Shown: one piece after another, positions 29,270 through 41,147 of the stretch
Position numbering within the stretch: position 1 is the stretch's first letter
Layout: each line of letters opens with the position of its first letter
Assembly (NCBI GenBank): GCA_914767885.1
Contig: CAJZBQ010000057.1
Location: forward strand, 1,071,346-1,135,345
Source of the DNA: Blepharisma stoltei
Lineage: Eukaryota > Ciliophora > Heterotrichea > Heterotrichida > Blepharismidae
DNA length: 64,000 nucleotides
Direction of reading: 5' to 3'
The notes under the pieces: generated by a model
Seen by the model: the letters and a program-made list of their open reading frames with translations, nothing else
Database searches by the model: none
Told to the model about the DNA's origin: nothing
Made by a program: the position numbers and the translations under genes

Positions 29270-31889
29270 CTAATCAAGCTTTCTATAGAACTCTTGATTG
29301 CAGATACAAAATTGAGGATTTATCCCAATTTCCCTTGCAGCCATTTCACAGTCCCCTCCATATTTATCAGTTCTTATTACACCTAAAATCTGCAAATGCA
29401 TTTTTTGCCCCATAAAAGCAATTGGCTCAATGTAGGGCTTGTCAGTCTCAAATTGTTGGTTAATTTCATTAGAAAAAGAAACCATACTCCAAGTATCATA
29501 CTGCGCTCTTTTATTTTCCATTATTGTAAACATTATTTTAAATAAATGAGTATCTCCATTGATATTTTTATATCCTGCATAAATAATTTCATTTAAATTA
29601 ATTTTCATACATAAAGATCCCAGTTTGGCATTTTTCATTGTAAAAACTTCAGAATTTATATAGTAAACAATTGAGTCAGTTATTTTATTTACTGTCCTTT
29701 TAAGTTCTCTATCTTTATATGTCATTGTAACATCTGAAAAATCATCAAAAGATCTAATATTTATAGGCTCTGGTAAATAGCTGGAACAATATCATATTGG
29801 TATTTCTGCATCTCTGCAAGTTCTACCATCAGGAATTTTCTGAGAAAATAGACTGTAAAACTGTGGATATTTGCTTTTGAACTCTAAATTATCCTATATT
29901 AAATTAATAATATGTTATCAAAATAGTATTTATCCTTACATATATTGAGCATTTAAAAGCATATTTTGAAAATGTGCTAAAAACAGCATGGACTCCTTAA
30001 GATCAGGCTTAGAATTTAACCTAACTCCCCCCCATCCTTGATCGAACGATTGAATGTAAAAATTACTAAAAATTAGGGAAATTAATATCATGCAATTTTA
30101 TATATATATAAAAATATATTAGTAATCAAAAGCTTGGGAAGATGTACCTAATGAAGTTGTTTTCAGAGCTTTGAGACGACAGAAAGCTGCGAAATCAACC
30201 ACCAAGTGATTTAGTCATCAACCTAGGCTTAAAAAAACTCAATAATCTAATAAAAGAGAGATTCTTTTAAAATTTTTAAAACAAAAATTAATTCAATAAG
30301 GAACAAATTAAAATTTATACGGTTTAAAAAAGGGTAACTAATAAATCAAAATATTAAAATTGGCATTTTATGAAATTAATTCAATTTATTGCTGTAAAAA
30401 TAATTATTAAATACTCTTAACCCTCTTATTTTAAAAGTAAATAAAAAATGTATATATATATTTTTTTTATTTTATATATAATTTTTTTTTTCCCAAAAAA
30501 ATTTTGTTTTAACTCCCATCCTTGATCGAACGATGGCGAGTAGTTCGATCAAGGATGGGGGAGAGTAAGCGTATTGTGGAGTAAATTATCCTGCGCATCC
30601 ATAGACTTCAAAAATTCATTTCTGGCCACAATAAAAAGAGCTGGTAGCCTATGCTCTTGAATAGAATCAGAATCATATAAAAACTCCCCATACCTCATCC
30701 CATGGTCTGCAGCCATTACTATCACAACTTCATGTGTTTTACTTACATTTTCTATATAATATTTAATATACTCCTTCAAATCATAATCCAAGGCTTGGGC
30801 ATGTTGGCCTGTGCCTTCATGAGCTGCATCAAAATGGTTATAAATCCATTGATTTGCATTTGGATAAAGTTTATTAAAAGCCTTAGAATATTCCATTAAA
30901 TAGTAATGGGACATGTGTGGCCCAATACATCTTTGCTTTGTTGTGAGCTGCTTCGCAGCTCTATAATCCCCATATATATAAAATGCACAATAAAATGATG
31001 ACAAACAATGGTCAACTTGCGGGATCCTCCCCATTGATTTTGGGACATTATGAGGGCACGAGTCAGCTCCTCATAAAGTCATGAATCCTAATTTTTTTAG
31101 CTGAAATCATATAGCTTCTTCCTTAAAAAAATCTACATCTTGGTTGCCTAAAAATCTTGAGACCCATTTGTGTCCGAATACCCTCATCATATTTTCTGAG
31201 GTGTCTGCCCCTATTATATTGTGAAGCTTAAAATCAAAAGCTGACCATTCAGAATTAAAATTAAGCTCATTAAGATAGCTTACGGTCGAAGTTAATTTTC
31301 GAAAAAAATGGCGCCGTGAAAAACTGTCAGGGACTAAAAAGAGGATTGTCATAGGTTTTTTGATGGTTTTTCTCAAATTAAGGGTTTTTATGGTATTTAA
31401 AGTTTCATAGTAAGATTCGCCCTGAAAACGTGGGGATAAATATTGCATGTTTACTATTTCTTTATTGAAGCATGAGGCTACAGCGAACTCGTGGTGAGGT
31501 TCGATTGGGACTGGATTTATATTAAAAAATTGTTTTGTCAGGAAATCCTTTGATTCTGTTGGGTTTGCAACTTTGATAAATTTGTGTGGGCCGAGGACAT
31601 AAAACGGGTTTTTACTTTTGGTGCAATTAATTTCTAAGGTATTTAAGCTAAAATCCATATAAATACTTCCTGAATTCGCCTTTGGTTTATCTTCACAGCG
31701 AGGGTAAAAGTAAGGCGGAAATATTTCTTCTCCTTTTTCTACTGAAAATCCAAATACTGATGGTGATGCTGAAATGTTCATATATTTTAAAGTTTCTGTA
31801 TCATCTATTCCAAATGAGGCAACGGAAGTCGAAAATAAACTGTAGAAAGTAAAAAAAATTAAAATTCAGGGTTTCTGATCTTGCACCAT
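29270..31889 (-). CDS. DUF229 sulfatase-like membrane-anchored protein
   Basis: ATG 31887-31889 gives MVQDQKPWILIFFTFYSLFS, a signal-anchor with Trp as UGA. Domain hallmarks: MTILFLVPDSFSRRHFFRKL (metal/nucleophile region), HNIIGADTSENMMRVFGHKW, HFDAAHEGTGQHAQ, VIVMAADHGMRYGEF (AADHG metal site) and EHRLPALFIVAR. The C-terminal part has RTCRDAEIPIWYCSSYLPE. It is split by TNA-MITE 6 (30025-30565; join LLHNTLRLNSKPDLKES). A further interruption of about 45 bp near 29897-29942 ends in a TAG acceptor-like site and is unresolved. The alkaline-phosphatase/sulfatase superfamily fold is implied; the substrate is unknown. Confidence 0.8.
30025..30565. mobile_element. TNA-MITE 6 (TAA), long version
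   Basis: 541 bp between TAA at 30022-30024 and 30566-30568. Ends CTCCCCCCCATCCTTGATCG and its inverse, with the extra inverted subterminal copy at about 30510-30560 forming a hairpin. Shares its core with 11293-11753 (GTCATCAACCTAGG, AATTCAATAAGGAACA). Excision restores the DUF229 frame. Confidence 0.85.
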
Positions 31890-32125
31890 TTTTATGGCTA
31901 ATATCTTGGATTCATATCAAATTTCTTTTTAAGGTGAATAAAAATAAAGTCTATAGGTAATAAATGGATAAAAAATAACTAATTGAAAAGGTCACTAATA
32001 TTTTTATCATCCTTATTAACTCAATTGATTTAAATCCTTATTACATAAGCAATCATAATTAAATTCCAAGAAGGTATCCATCTGAAGACTCTTAATGTCT
32101 TTTAAGAAATTTATATAACTTCCAA

Positions 32126-33061
32126 TTATTTACCCATTATAAGAGCTATTTCGGAGTGCACTTTCTTGACAAATCCTGGAATGTGTTTTGCAGATGTCGA
32201 CTTAATAATAGATTTTGGAACTTTTCCTCCAAAGTTCGCAATATTTATATAAACAACTCTACTTTTATTCCCAGCCTCATCAGTAGGAATTGTTTCAACA
32301 TAATACCCACTAAGCTTCACAGTGGCTCTCACAAAGCTCTCCGTTGGCTCCAATTCCCCATGCTCACATGAAGTATTTATTATAACCGACCCATTAAGTG
32401 CCTTCACTACCCTGCTCACAAGTAGCACATCTCTAGGAGAAATCATAGGGACTTTTTTGAATTTCGAGTGGGTCACCACTATATCTGGCGGATATTTCGC
32501 TATAATGCTTACACTTTCCAAACTTTTATCCCACCTACATCTGTCTTCTGCATTTCCTAAAAATTCAAAAAATTCTTTGGCTGCATACGGCATAAGCCAT
32601 TGGGCCTTCATCATAATTCCTTCAGGGACTTCTTTCGAATATATCAAAAACCCATCTTTATTCATCATTTCTTGGCTCCCTTCTTCTTGTAGAGGTAGCT
32701 CGAGATGCTGGACAAATTCAGTGGTCGCTTTATCTAATAAACTCACGAGAAGTTCTACATCAAAACTTGGCCCTTTTGGCTTTTCGTTGAGCTCGACCAA
32801 GGCGACTGACTTTTTTTCTTCTTGCAGCGGGTCAGTGTTTTTTGTGTCAAAACTGGTCCCTCTTGGAGTTTCGTTGAGCTCGACCGAGGTGACTGATTTT
32901 CTTTCTTCACGAACTGAGCTAAGAGGCTTTGTCTGGGCTTTTGGCTGAGAAAGGAGAAGAGGCGTGGTATTGGTCTCTTGCAATTCATTTTCTGGCAATG
33001 AAGAGTCTTCTTCTTGTGACGTGAAGCATCACACGCACGTCTCTGAAACTGCGTTCCCCAT
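32126..33061 (-). CDS. N-myristoylated START-domain lipid-transfer-type protein
   Basis: The true start is 33059-33061 (MGNAVSETCVWCFTSQEED), where a UGA is read as Trp. Gly2, Ser6 and nearby Cys suggest myristoylation with palmitoylation. An imperfect duplication of about 34 residues (REERKSVTSVELNETPRG, then QEEKKSVALVELNEKPKG) precedes the START domain, which has KAQWLMPYAAKEFFEFLGN, RCRWDKSLESVSIIAKYPPD, PMISPRDVLLVSRVV, and the C-terminal helix IPGFVKKVHSEIALIMGK. One exon, no insertion. Likely binds a lipid at a membrane; the ligand is unknown. Confidence 0.85.
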
Positions 33062-33092
33062 CTATTATTTTAGTCAACTAAGAAATATTAAA

Positions 33093-35447
33093 TTAATCAT
33101 CATATGGTGAGTAGTTTATTTTTTCAGTTTTTCTGTCAAGTTCCATTTCGTAGAGTTGGACCATTTGTTTGTATTTGCTGATTGTGTTTTCTAGCTTGAT
33201 GGTTTTTACACGATTTGTTCTGGCTGTGAAGGCAAGTTCGTTTTTTAGATTTTCAATTTCTTGGGTGAGGTGGGTGGTTTCTGCTTTCTTTTCTTCGTGA
33301 AGCTGCTGGATTTCGATGTGCTGGGATTTAGGGATATTGACTGAGGCTAATAAAAATTCAATTATTGCTATAGCGCCTTCAAAGCATTTTTCTACTCCAT
33401 AAGCATGCTCAGGTAAGAACTCAATAATCCCCAGCAGCAAACTTTTCAGCTGCTTGGTATAATTTTTTAAAAATTTGTTACAGTATTTATTGATACTTTT
33501 TACCTGTGAGTTTACCACGCTAATTTGCTCGCCTTGAAGAATTTGCAAACTAGTCAATATTGCTTTACCATTAGAGCGTATTTCATGTATATCTTTAATA
33601 AGGCTCTCTTTAGACGGCTTTATATCGATATCAGGAGGAATTGGAATAAATGACTTAAATTTTGATTCTGATGCTTTTGTGTGTTTTAAAAAAGAAAAAG
33701 CTTGTCTGTTTTTTATGGGTGGAATAAGTGAATTTGTCTCAGTGACGAATGATTTTTCTTCTGCTTCAAGCATACCGCTATCAGTTATTCTAATGTCAGG
33801 TGAAGACTTCTCAGAATGAAACTCGTCAAATTGGATCCTGAATAAAACAGTGTCAGTGTCTCTTATTCTTGTAGTTTTTTCTCCGATTTGAAGCTCTAAA
33901 TTTAACCCTGATTGGGCTGTCTCTTGATAAGGCCTTGCTGTGTTAAATTTTTCTGGTTTCACAGTGGAGTCAACATCTCTTTTTGAATATTTTTTTGTGC
34001 TTAAATTTTTAATTTTCATTAAAATTGCGAGAGAGTTTGGCTGAGAATTTTGGGTTTGGATTAAGCACCATTCACAAACCCCATCGCTATTTTTCCCAAT
34101 CACTGAACTTTCACATTTGCAGCATCGGTCAAGCTGATCTTTTGTGCTTAAATTAATCGCTTTTGCGAGATATGGCTTATCAAACTCACTTAAAGTTATT
34201 CTGGGGAGATGTGTCTTCATATTTTGGCTACTAGTTCTGCAGGTACATCCACAAGTTTGGCATGGTTTATTCGTTTCATTTTGAGCTTCAGTAGGGATAT
34301 TTATTAAAATATCGAGAACTTTAAGCAAAATCCCTGCGTTTTCGTTATTTGAAATAATTTCAAAATTTGTTTCAAGGTGCTGCTTTATTCGCTTGAGATG
34401 TATAAGAGATTTTATTATTTCGCCATGCTGAGATTGGCTGATTTTTTCTATTTCTGATTTATCTTCATAGTATGTGTACTTGTCTATTACTTGGTTAACT
34501 CTTTTAAGGCTTTCGTGGTACTCTGCAAGTTTCTCTTCTTGAGTTTTGTATTGGCGAAGTTTTAAACGATTGCCTGAGCTTGGAGCGTCTTCACGGAAGG
34601 TTCTGTTTTGAGGAGTATTTCTATAGAGAGGGCTTTGACTTTTGTATGATTTTTGAAATGTACTTACTCCCCCCCCTCCGTGAGCGAAACAAAAATTTTT
34701 TATGGAAAAAAATTTTGATATATAAGTGATAATTAGTATAATGAAATCTCGAGCTAATTCTGTTTAATTTTAAACAAAAATATTTTCTATAAAATTTATA
34801 TATAATTTTTTTTTAAAAAAAAACAATTAACCCCCCTCCGTGAGTGAACAAAATTTTTTTGCTCACTCACGGAGGGGGGGAGTTACGAACCAACTCACCC
34901 TCTTATCTCCTGTGGCTGATATCCCACAGGATGTACAGGATCTTGAGGAAGGGACGTTCCAGAAAGCTTATACAGCTAGATTTCTTATAGTTTTGTAAAG
35001 TTCTATGTTAGATTAGTGACCAGAAGCTTTTCTCTAAATTCAAGCTTTTGTCTCAAGAGAAAAATTTAGCTGAGGGTTGGAAAGTGATATCTACAAATCC
35101 ACTGGCTGTTCCCTAACCATCAGAACTATTTCCCAGTGTGAAGCCAGGAGTTATCCTTGGGCTTCGATTTCCATTTTGGTAAGAGTCGACAAGAAAATTC
35201 AACCACTTTGAGTTTCCCCATGGTTAATAACCTTTGTTGACACCAAGCACGGTGGCACAACTCATCCAACTACCGGGTAGTTAGTGCAGGCTCGTCCGGT
35301 GGTAGCAACTCATTTAGAGTCATTGCAAACTGGTGAGCAAGTGGGAAGCGTTATAGTGAAGGCACTCATTAGAAATTTATTGGCTTTTAATAAGTTTAAT
35401 AAGTATGATTTTTGGATTTTATCCAAATAATTTAATGATTTATTCAT
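33093..35447 (-). CDS. CxxC zinc-binding coiled-coil protein
   Basis: The start ATG 35445-35447 lies beyond a 747-bp composite insertion. Removing 34656-35402 plus one TSD joins MNKSLNYLDKIQKSYK to SQSPLYRNTPQNRTFREDAP in one frame. Features: N-terminal coiled coil (YKTQEEKLAEYHESLKRVNQ), Cys clusters CQTCGCTC and CCKCE...CEWC that may bind zinc, a low-complexity middle and a C-terminal coiled coil (TRTNRVKTIKLENTISKYKQ) ending YSPYDD at 33093. No orthologue recognised. The insertion would separate the first 15 codons from the rest. Confidence 0.7.
34656..35402 (-). mobile_element. SINE-like insertion 6 (minus orientation) with a nested MITE
   Basis: Direct repeats GTATGATTTTTG at 34644-34655 and 35403-35414. 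Read on the minus strand it has the family box CACTTTCCAACCC (35074 region) and ends AAGAGGGTGAGTTGGTTCG like elements 2 and 4. The 216-bp MITE at 34667-34882 is inserted near its 3' end. Removing the whole block restores the 5' end of the CxxC coiled-coil gene. Confidence 0.85.
34667..34882. mobile_element. TNA-MITE 7 (TTA), nested in SINE-like element 6
   Basis: CTCCCCCCCCTCCGTGAGCG to the inverse end GGAGGGGGGGAG, between TTA at 34664-34666 and 34883-34885. Right-end hairpin: CCCCCCTCCGTGAGTGAAC at about 34833-34851 pairs with GCTCACTCACGGAGGGGGG at 34861-34879. Confidence 0.85.
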
Positions 35448-36077
35448 AATTATGCTGAAATTTTAAACTTGAAAAGATGTCTTGTGTTTGCTTCATTTAT
35501 TGCGTATACAAAATAAGTATTATTATCGCTTTCTGCTAAGTTCGATGAATTTATATTATTTACTATATAAAATACAACTAAATAAACTATTTATATAGAA
35601 AAGATATATAATAGACTTGCTATAAATACTAAAGCAACAGATGCAAGAAACAGAATTCGTAAAAATAGTAGCTAGATTCTTGCACCTTTTCTATATAATT
35701 CACCAGATTCTTCTGTGTTCATTCGATTATGATGCTAATAATTATCTTTTGAAAACTTATTGATGATTCAAATAATAGTTTAATAACCCCCTTCAAATAA
35801 TTGTTGAGAGTTTCTTACGATATCTAATTTAATCTTGATCATTTATTATAATTTAAGGAAAATATTAAATTATTGAGTAATTAATAATTTAAATAAATTT
35901 ACGAAAGAGCGTCTTATAAATGTTCGTCCATCGATAAATAGTAATATTTTGAGTTTTAAATTCTTAAGTTTTGTAAGATAAGCAGGAAATTTCACCCGCA
36001 GTCTAATAACTAAAGAATTAATTTAAATTAGATGAGCAATTATATTGAGTTTCGCTTCCTCCTAATTAGGCAACTTC
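35448..36077. other. AT-rich divergent intergenic region
   Basis: Upstream of both the CxxC gene (minus) and the K+ channel gene (plus). No ORF, RNA gene or repeat recognised in the AT-rich part. Confidence 0.5.
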
Positions 36078-36567
36078 TTAATTTAACTTAGCTTATTAAC
36101 AGACATGCTTTCGCCCTAATTTTAACTCAAGCACCGAGGATCTCTGATACAAGAGATTCAACCACTCTGCGACAATGACTTCTACCAGGATGGCAATGCC
36201 TTCTCCTTACCTTTCGGCTCCAATATTAAATAGGCTGTCTTCGGATTTGTTCGGCCTTACTTGATACTGTTTGAGTAAGGGAACAATAGTTGTCCACAAA
36301 AATCCTTAAAAATAGAATTTCATGCAAAAAGAGAAAACACGAAGCCGAGGGCGTAACTCCTGATTTCACGCTGCTGAAGCGTCCGATTGATCTAGGCATT
36401 GCTGCAGATGCTGCTATGTAGCCGCTTTCCAACTTCCGTATCTCTCTTCCCCTAGAGGTAAAAATCTATTCTTGAAAGCGACTTGGGCTAAGCTCTGATA
36501 TGTCAAGAATTGCTTGCCTAGCATTGCAGTCATTATTTGGGAACGCAAAACCTTGCCGGGTCTAAAT
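36078..36567 (+). mobile_element. SINE-like insertion 7, intergenic (14-bp TSD)
   Basis: AATTAGGCAACTTC at 36064-36077 and AATTAGCCAACTTC at 36568-36581. Carries GCTTTCCAACTTCC (about 36423) and ends AACCTTGCCGGGTC. That 3' end is shared with elements 8 and 10, defining a second subfamily. Confidence 0.8.
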
Positions 36568-36844
36568 AATTAGCCAACTTCAACCGTTTAATCGTTATAA
36601 AATAATGCAAGAGAAAACTAGCCAAATAAGGAATTTATTGGGAGGAAATTCTTACGGTACTACAATTATATTAAGAGATGCATAAAAAACTGATTCCTTA
36701 TTCATTGAGCTAAGATTTATTCTTTAAAAGCTATCAAATAAAATCAAAATCCCAACATTTTCCATTCAAAAACTATTCATTCCACCTCATTTATAGGCGT
36801 TAGTATCATAATAAGAATTAATATGGAAATAAATATAATTCAAA

Positions 36845-38206
36845 ATGATTCAATCAACAGTTGTATCTGGCTTACATTCTCCGAGAGAAACCCAACGTTT
36901 TATAAACTGGGAATCAAAATACGCAAAAGCCCGCACTTCATATTTGAAACACAAAACAAAAACTGAGCCAAGTGGCCTCATTTATATTCAATCAGAAGAC
37001 ATCTCAATCACCAACTTGCAATCCTCAAAGCTCAAATTCGCTGAAACAATTTGTGCAACCCTTGCCTTAGCTGGCTTCGTTTGCGGAGCAATTTGTTCAG
37101 ACCTGACTTTCTCTAGTTATATTTACAACAACAAAAAAGTCCAAGTCACAATTTCTTATATATTTTGCACAGTCACTACAGCCTTACTTCTTATGGCAAT
37201 ATGCTGACGTACATCAAGAGAGCTTAAGTGAGAGCAAGCCAAAGGGATTTTTTCATACCAAGATGACTTAATTTCGACAGGAAAAGTCAAATGGCTTGTA
37301 ATAGAAATTGTAATAAATGCGATACACCCTGTATATGGCTTTGAGGACTATCAGTTGTCTACCTATAACAACGTATATGATGTAAACTATTCCTATACTT
37401 ATACGTCGGTTTTTACAGTATGAATGCTGATAAGAGTTTACCACTTAATTCGTGTTGCAAGTGTCTTGAGTGTATATAGGTCTGAAAGGGTACAGAGGCT
37501 ATGTCAAATGACTGGAAGCTATGCAGGCAGCTGGTTCGCTGTAAAATGCATGATGAAAGATGTCCCAGTCTATTTATTGTCCTCAATGCTTATTGGTGGA
37601 GTTTTTATACTTGCGTTTTGCTTGAGGATTTTTGAAAGGCCGCTGGACGAATACACAGGAAAAGCCTTCGCGGAGTATGGGAATTCGATGTGGTGCGCTA
37701 TAATTACGATGACAACTGTGGGTTATGGAGACTATTTTCCCGTCACAAGTGCTGGAAGGTTATTTGACGTGCTTGCCTGTATGTGGGGGGTCCTTTGTGT
37801 GTCTCTCATGGTGATTACACTAACGAATATGCTGAAATTAGATGCAGGACAGGAAACGTCCCTTACCATTTTGAATAGACTGTGGTTTAAAGAAGAATTA
37901 AAACAGTTAGCAGCTTATGTCCTCACTTCAGCAGTGAGGTATAGGTTTTATGTGAAGCATTATCCGGATGATAAAAGAAAAATAGCTATTCAATTGGGGA
38001 GATTTAGGCATTATTTTAATGATTTTCAGAGCTTTAAGATAAAACAAAGGGATTTGTATGATTTTGACTCTTTTGAGGACAGAATCGAGAAAAAAATGAT
38101 TGATATCATAGAGGATAGTGAAGCAATTGAAGAAGCGAAAAAAGAAATTGCTGGAATTATAGAGTACTTGCAGGCAACAATTCCAGTGAAGAATAGTGAA
38201 AAATAA
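36845..38206 (+). CDS. SK-type (small-conductance, calmodulin-gated) K+ channel
   Basis: A six-TM channel: S1 ICATLALAGFVCGAICSDL, S2 VTISYIFCTVTTALLLMAIC, a hydrophobic S3 region, S4 LIRVYHLIRVASVLSVYRSE, S5 YLLSSMLIGGVFILAFCLRI, pore with selectivity filter MTTVGYGDYFPVT, and S6 LFDVLACMWGVLCVSLMVITL. A C-terminal basic helical region (LNRLWFKEELKQLAAYVLTSA) resembles the calmodulin-binding domain of SK channels. At least three Trp are UGA (for example 37205-37207 and 37421-37423). One exon, uninterrupted. Likely sets membrane potential and ciliary responses in the plasma membrane. Confidence 0.9.
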
Positions 38207-38836
38207 TATTAATAAGTAATTAAATACTTGATGTTTTATTATAATTGAGAAATATTATAACAGATTGGATCTTTTGCCTGAGATTTTTTTAAAAATAATC
38301 TTATCTTACTCCCCCCAAGATAGAGACATTTTTTACTGGGAAAAATAGGGAAAATTTCTTCCAATAGAGACATTTTTTGAAAATTGTCTTATATAAATTT
38401 TTATATTGAAATTAGAATTAGAATCTGAATCAAAATTAGAATTAGAAGATGAGGTGTTGATGGCATTTAGAGCTAAAATTGACTTTCATTAACCTTCCCC
38501 TTGATTAAATATAAAATTTGAAAACAATATTCTTGGATTTTATTTAAATTTATGTTATATAATTTTTAAAAAAAATTATATAAAAATTTTCAAAAACCCA
38601 CCTTCCAATAGAGACATCTTTGTAAAACGTCTCAATCTTGGGGGGCAGTTAGAGGCTTCTGCGAATACACAGTCCATAAGCAAAATAGCCAATTCTCTAT
38701 ATATTTTTAATTTTTAATAAGAAAGATCCATATTTAAAGATACTATAAATTACATCTTTTTTTGTATTAAAAATCAAATAAATCAGAAACCGCTGCAATT
38801 AAATGATATTAATTTAATAAATACCTTAAATTAAAA
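38207..38836. other. Convergent intergenic region with one MITE
   Basis: 3' spacer between the SK channel and the four-TM protein. Apart from the MITE at 38309-38648 I see only AT-rich DNA. Confidence 0.5.
38309..38648. mobile_element. TNA-MITE 8 (TTA), intergenic
   Basis: Starts CTCCCCCCAAGATAGAGACA, ends TCTCAATCTTGGGGGGCAG, between TTA at 38306-38308 and 38649-38651. Same architecture as the genic copies: left end, AT-rich core, inner inverted copy (CCACCTTCCAATAGAGACAT) and right end. Confidence 0.8.
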
Positions 38837-39834
38837 CTACGCCCTTGGAAGATTTACTCCAGGCCCAGCAAATTGAGGGTTTTGAGCCTGCCCTGACTGT
38901 GCATTCAGAATTTGCTCATACCCATAGCTTCCAGGCTGTCCAGGATACTGTCCTTGATATTGAGGAGGTGCATATTGCACTCCTGGCTGGCCCATCACAT
39001 ACCCTTGCGGATACCCTTGTTGATACCCTTGATTTTGCTGGTACACAACCCCAGGATTCCTCACATACTGCATCCCATAGTAGCTCTGTCCTGAGTAGTT
39101 AACTATAATCCATTGATGCGCCACATGCGAAACAATGATATAAAGAACCACCACAATTGGTATAAAAATTGTCAAAAATAATGCGATATTCGGCCCATCT
39201 TTTGTGCAAGTCCCAGGATTATTATCCGTCTTTACATTATACTTGCAACTATCGTCGAAGCTTGCATCAGTCACATTTACCCATGTAAAAAATGCAATAA
39301 AATGAAAAACCATCGTTAAAATGGCTTTTAAGGACGAGTAATGCGGCCTCCTTGTATAGTGGCAGTCACAGCCACAGCGGACTACCCAAAAAGTAAAGGA
39401 CCCAAACCACAGGAAAAGAGAAACCAGGGATAAAAATTCAAAAACCTCAAACCAGCCGCCTCCATTCCAAAGGTTATTGATTTCGTCACAAAAATTATTA
39501 GAAGCGATGATATTTGTGTCGCAATAGTCATCATAAAAGTCGTCGTAGGAAATATCAGGATGTTTACCATTGAAGTATAATGAATTGCACTGACTGGCAC
39601 GGGGTGCTTTTGGCTCAATTTCGAGCCAAAAGCACCCCGTGCCAGTCAGTGTAGTTAACTATATTTAACATTGCGGAGCGAGCCTTTTATGTGAATTGGT
39701 CCTTTTATTTCTGTTCACTCGGGAAGAGCAAAGGAGATCATCATCAATGCGGCAATTAAACATTGAGCAAGAAAGAAAACTGCCCACCAAATCCTAGTGT
39801 CAATTTTTAGAATTTTGGTTTGGATAAGTGGCAT
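38837..39834 (-). CDS. Four-TM (tetraspan/MARVEL-like) protein with Pro/Gln/Tyr-rich tail
   Basis: Start at 39832-39834: MPLIQTKILKIDTRIWWAVF. TM segments: VFFLAQCLIAALMMISFAL, FLSLVSLFLWFGSFTFWVV, AILTMVFHFIAFFTWV and IALFLTIFIPIVVVLYIIVS. The C-terminal tail has tandem YQQGYPQGY and PPQYQGQYPGQPG motifs, prion-like in composition. The 86-bp palindromic IES at 39578-39661 interrupts it; TA-to-TA excision gives RNVKYFNGKHPDISYDD in frame. Several Trp are UGA. Function unknown; a membrane organiser or trafficking protein is plausible. Confidence 0.7.
39578..39661. mobile_element. 86-bp palindromic TA-bounded IES, copy 2
   Basis: TA at 39576-39577 and 39662-39663. Arms are identical to copy 1 at 27564 over the GCACGGGGTGCTTTTGGCTC block; only the loop and outermost bases differ (loop AATTTC against AGTTTC). 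Excision restores frame. Confidence 0.9.
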
Positions 39835-40160
39835 ATTTATATTTTATTCACCATTTAGGTAATCATATAGAATCGTTCTGTAAGAAATAAGGAACTAGGG
39901 AGTAGAAGAAATTAAAAGTTATATATGAATGAAGAGGGTTCTATTGAAATTCAAGTAAATAAATGACGCTTATATAAAATGCGTATTATCTTGATGGAAT
40001 AGATAATAAGAGCTCCGTTATTTTTTATTATTTCATTATAATATAGCTGCTCAGTCTAGGTTTAAATAATTAAATCCTTCGAAAGCAAAATAAATAGCAA
40101 ATATGATATAAATATAAAAGCAGTTCTTATCTTATCCTAAATTAGCTGTTATAATAATCT
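39835..40160. other. AT-rich intergenic DNA
   Basis: Upstream of the four-TM gene. No supported feature. Confidence 0.45.
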
Positions 40161-41010
40161 ATAGAAAGATTACTTTTAGAGGCTTGATATTTGGGCTTAT
40201 TTTCTCTGGATTTTTTTAGAATCTAGTAAATTTTTAATTTCAGTGTGCCAATATCTGCCTGCAGATCTTTTAATCCATTTTTAAAGCATTTGCATCTTTA
40301 TCTACTGTATTTATTGAGCTTTTAAATTCAATTCTCACTTCACTTAGAACATCATATATTGAATTTGTTGTATTTTCATGGAAATAATCATGTCTTTGAG
40401 TATACTGCATTTTTCCCCCTTTTCAAAGTAGCCCACTTTCTTATGCTAAATAAATATAGACTCAACAATTTTTCTTTTTCGCATAACAAGTATAAATTTG
40501 CTATAATGGATCTTAATCAAATAATTAATTTTTCCATTTTGAATACTAGATTACTTTTCTTTTGTGCCAAGTTCTTGGTCTTCTTTTGATTTTTAAAAAG
40601 AGTATCCCCGTACAGAGATAAGCAAGTTTAATAGCACAGTAGCATTAATTCAATATAAGCATTGCAAGAATGAAAAATCAATATGTCAAAACCTCCAGCT
40701 TCGAGTTCATAAGTTTTTCCATGCTGATAGCATATCATCTGTTTCATCTGCAGTGAAATAAATAGTGGTAAAAGCAAGAATAGAACACAGAAGGATAATC
40801 AGAAAGGAAAGTCATACGAATCGAGCGATTAAATCAAACGCGAAAATAGAGTAATTCTACCAAGAAAGTAGCGGCAACTGTTAAATAGCTCGCTTTGCAA
40901 TAGCTTTTATCATCTCGCTCTAAAGTTCCCCATATATAAACAATGATAAATCGAAAAAATACCTAAAAGTTTCAAAAGCTTTTAAAGCATCCTTTTCAAT
41001 ACGCTGAAAA
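40160..41010 (-). pseudogene. Decayed copy of the TRP-like channel gene
   Basis: On the minus strand, fragments align with the neighbouring channel gene but in broken frames. At about 40650, the nucleotides for YIELMLLCY-TCLSLYGDTL correspond to INVIVLLNLLVSVLGDSF. At about 40400, the stretch matching the QYMQRCDYFQEN region is recognisable. Multiple stops and indels remain even with UGA as Trp. A tandem duplicate that has lost coding capacity. Confidence 0.6.
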
Positions 41011-41147
41011 ACTCGTTACTTCAAATAAAAATAGATAAACATTTGCATTTATAAAGATACCCCGATAATCTTCATTACGAGCAATTAAGTGAATTTTATA
41101 AATAAAAATTAATTACAGATTATCAATCCTCAAAATTGTGATAATTA

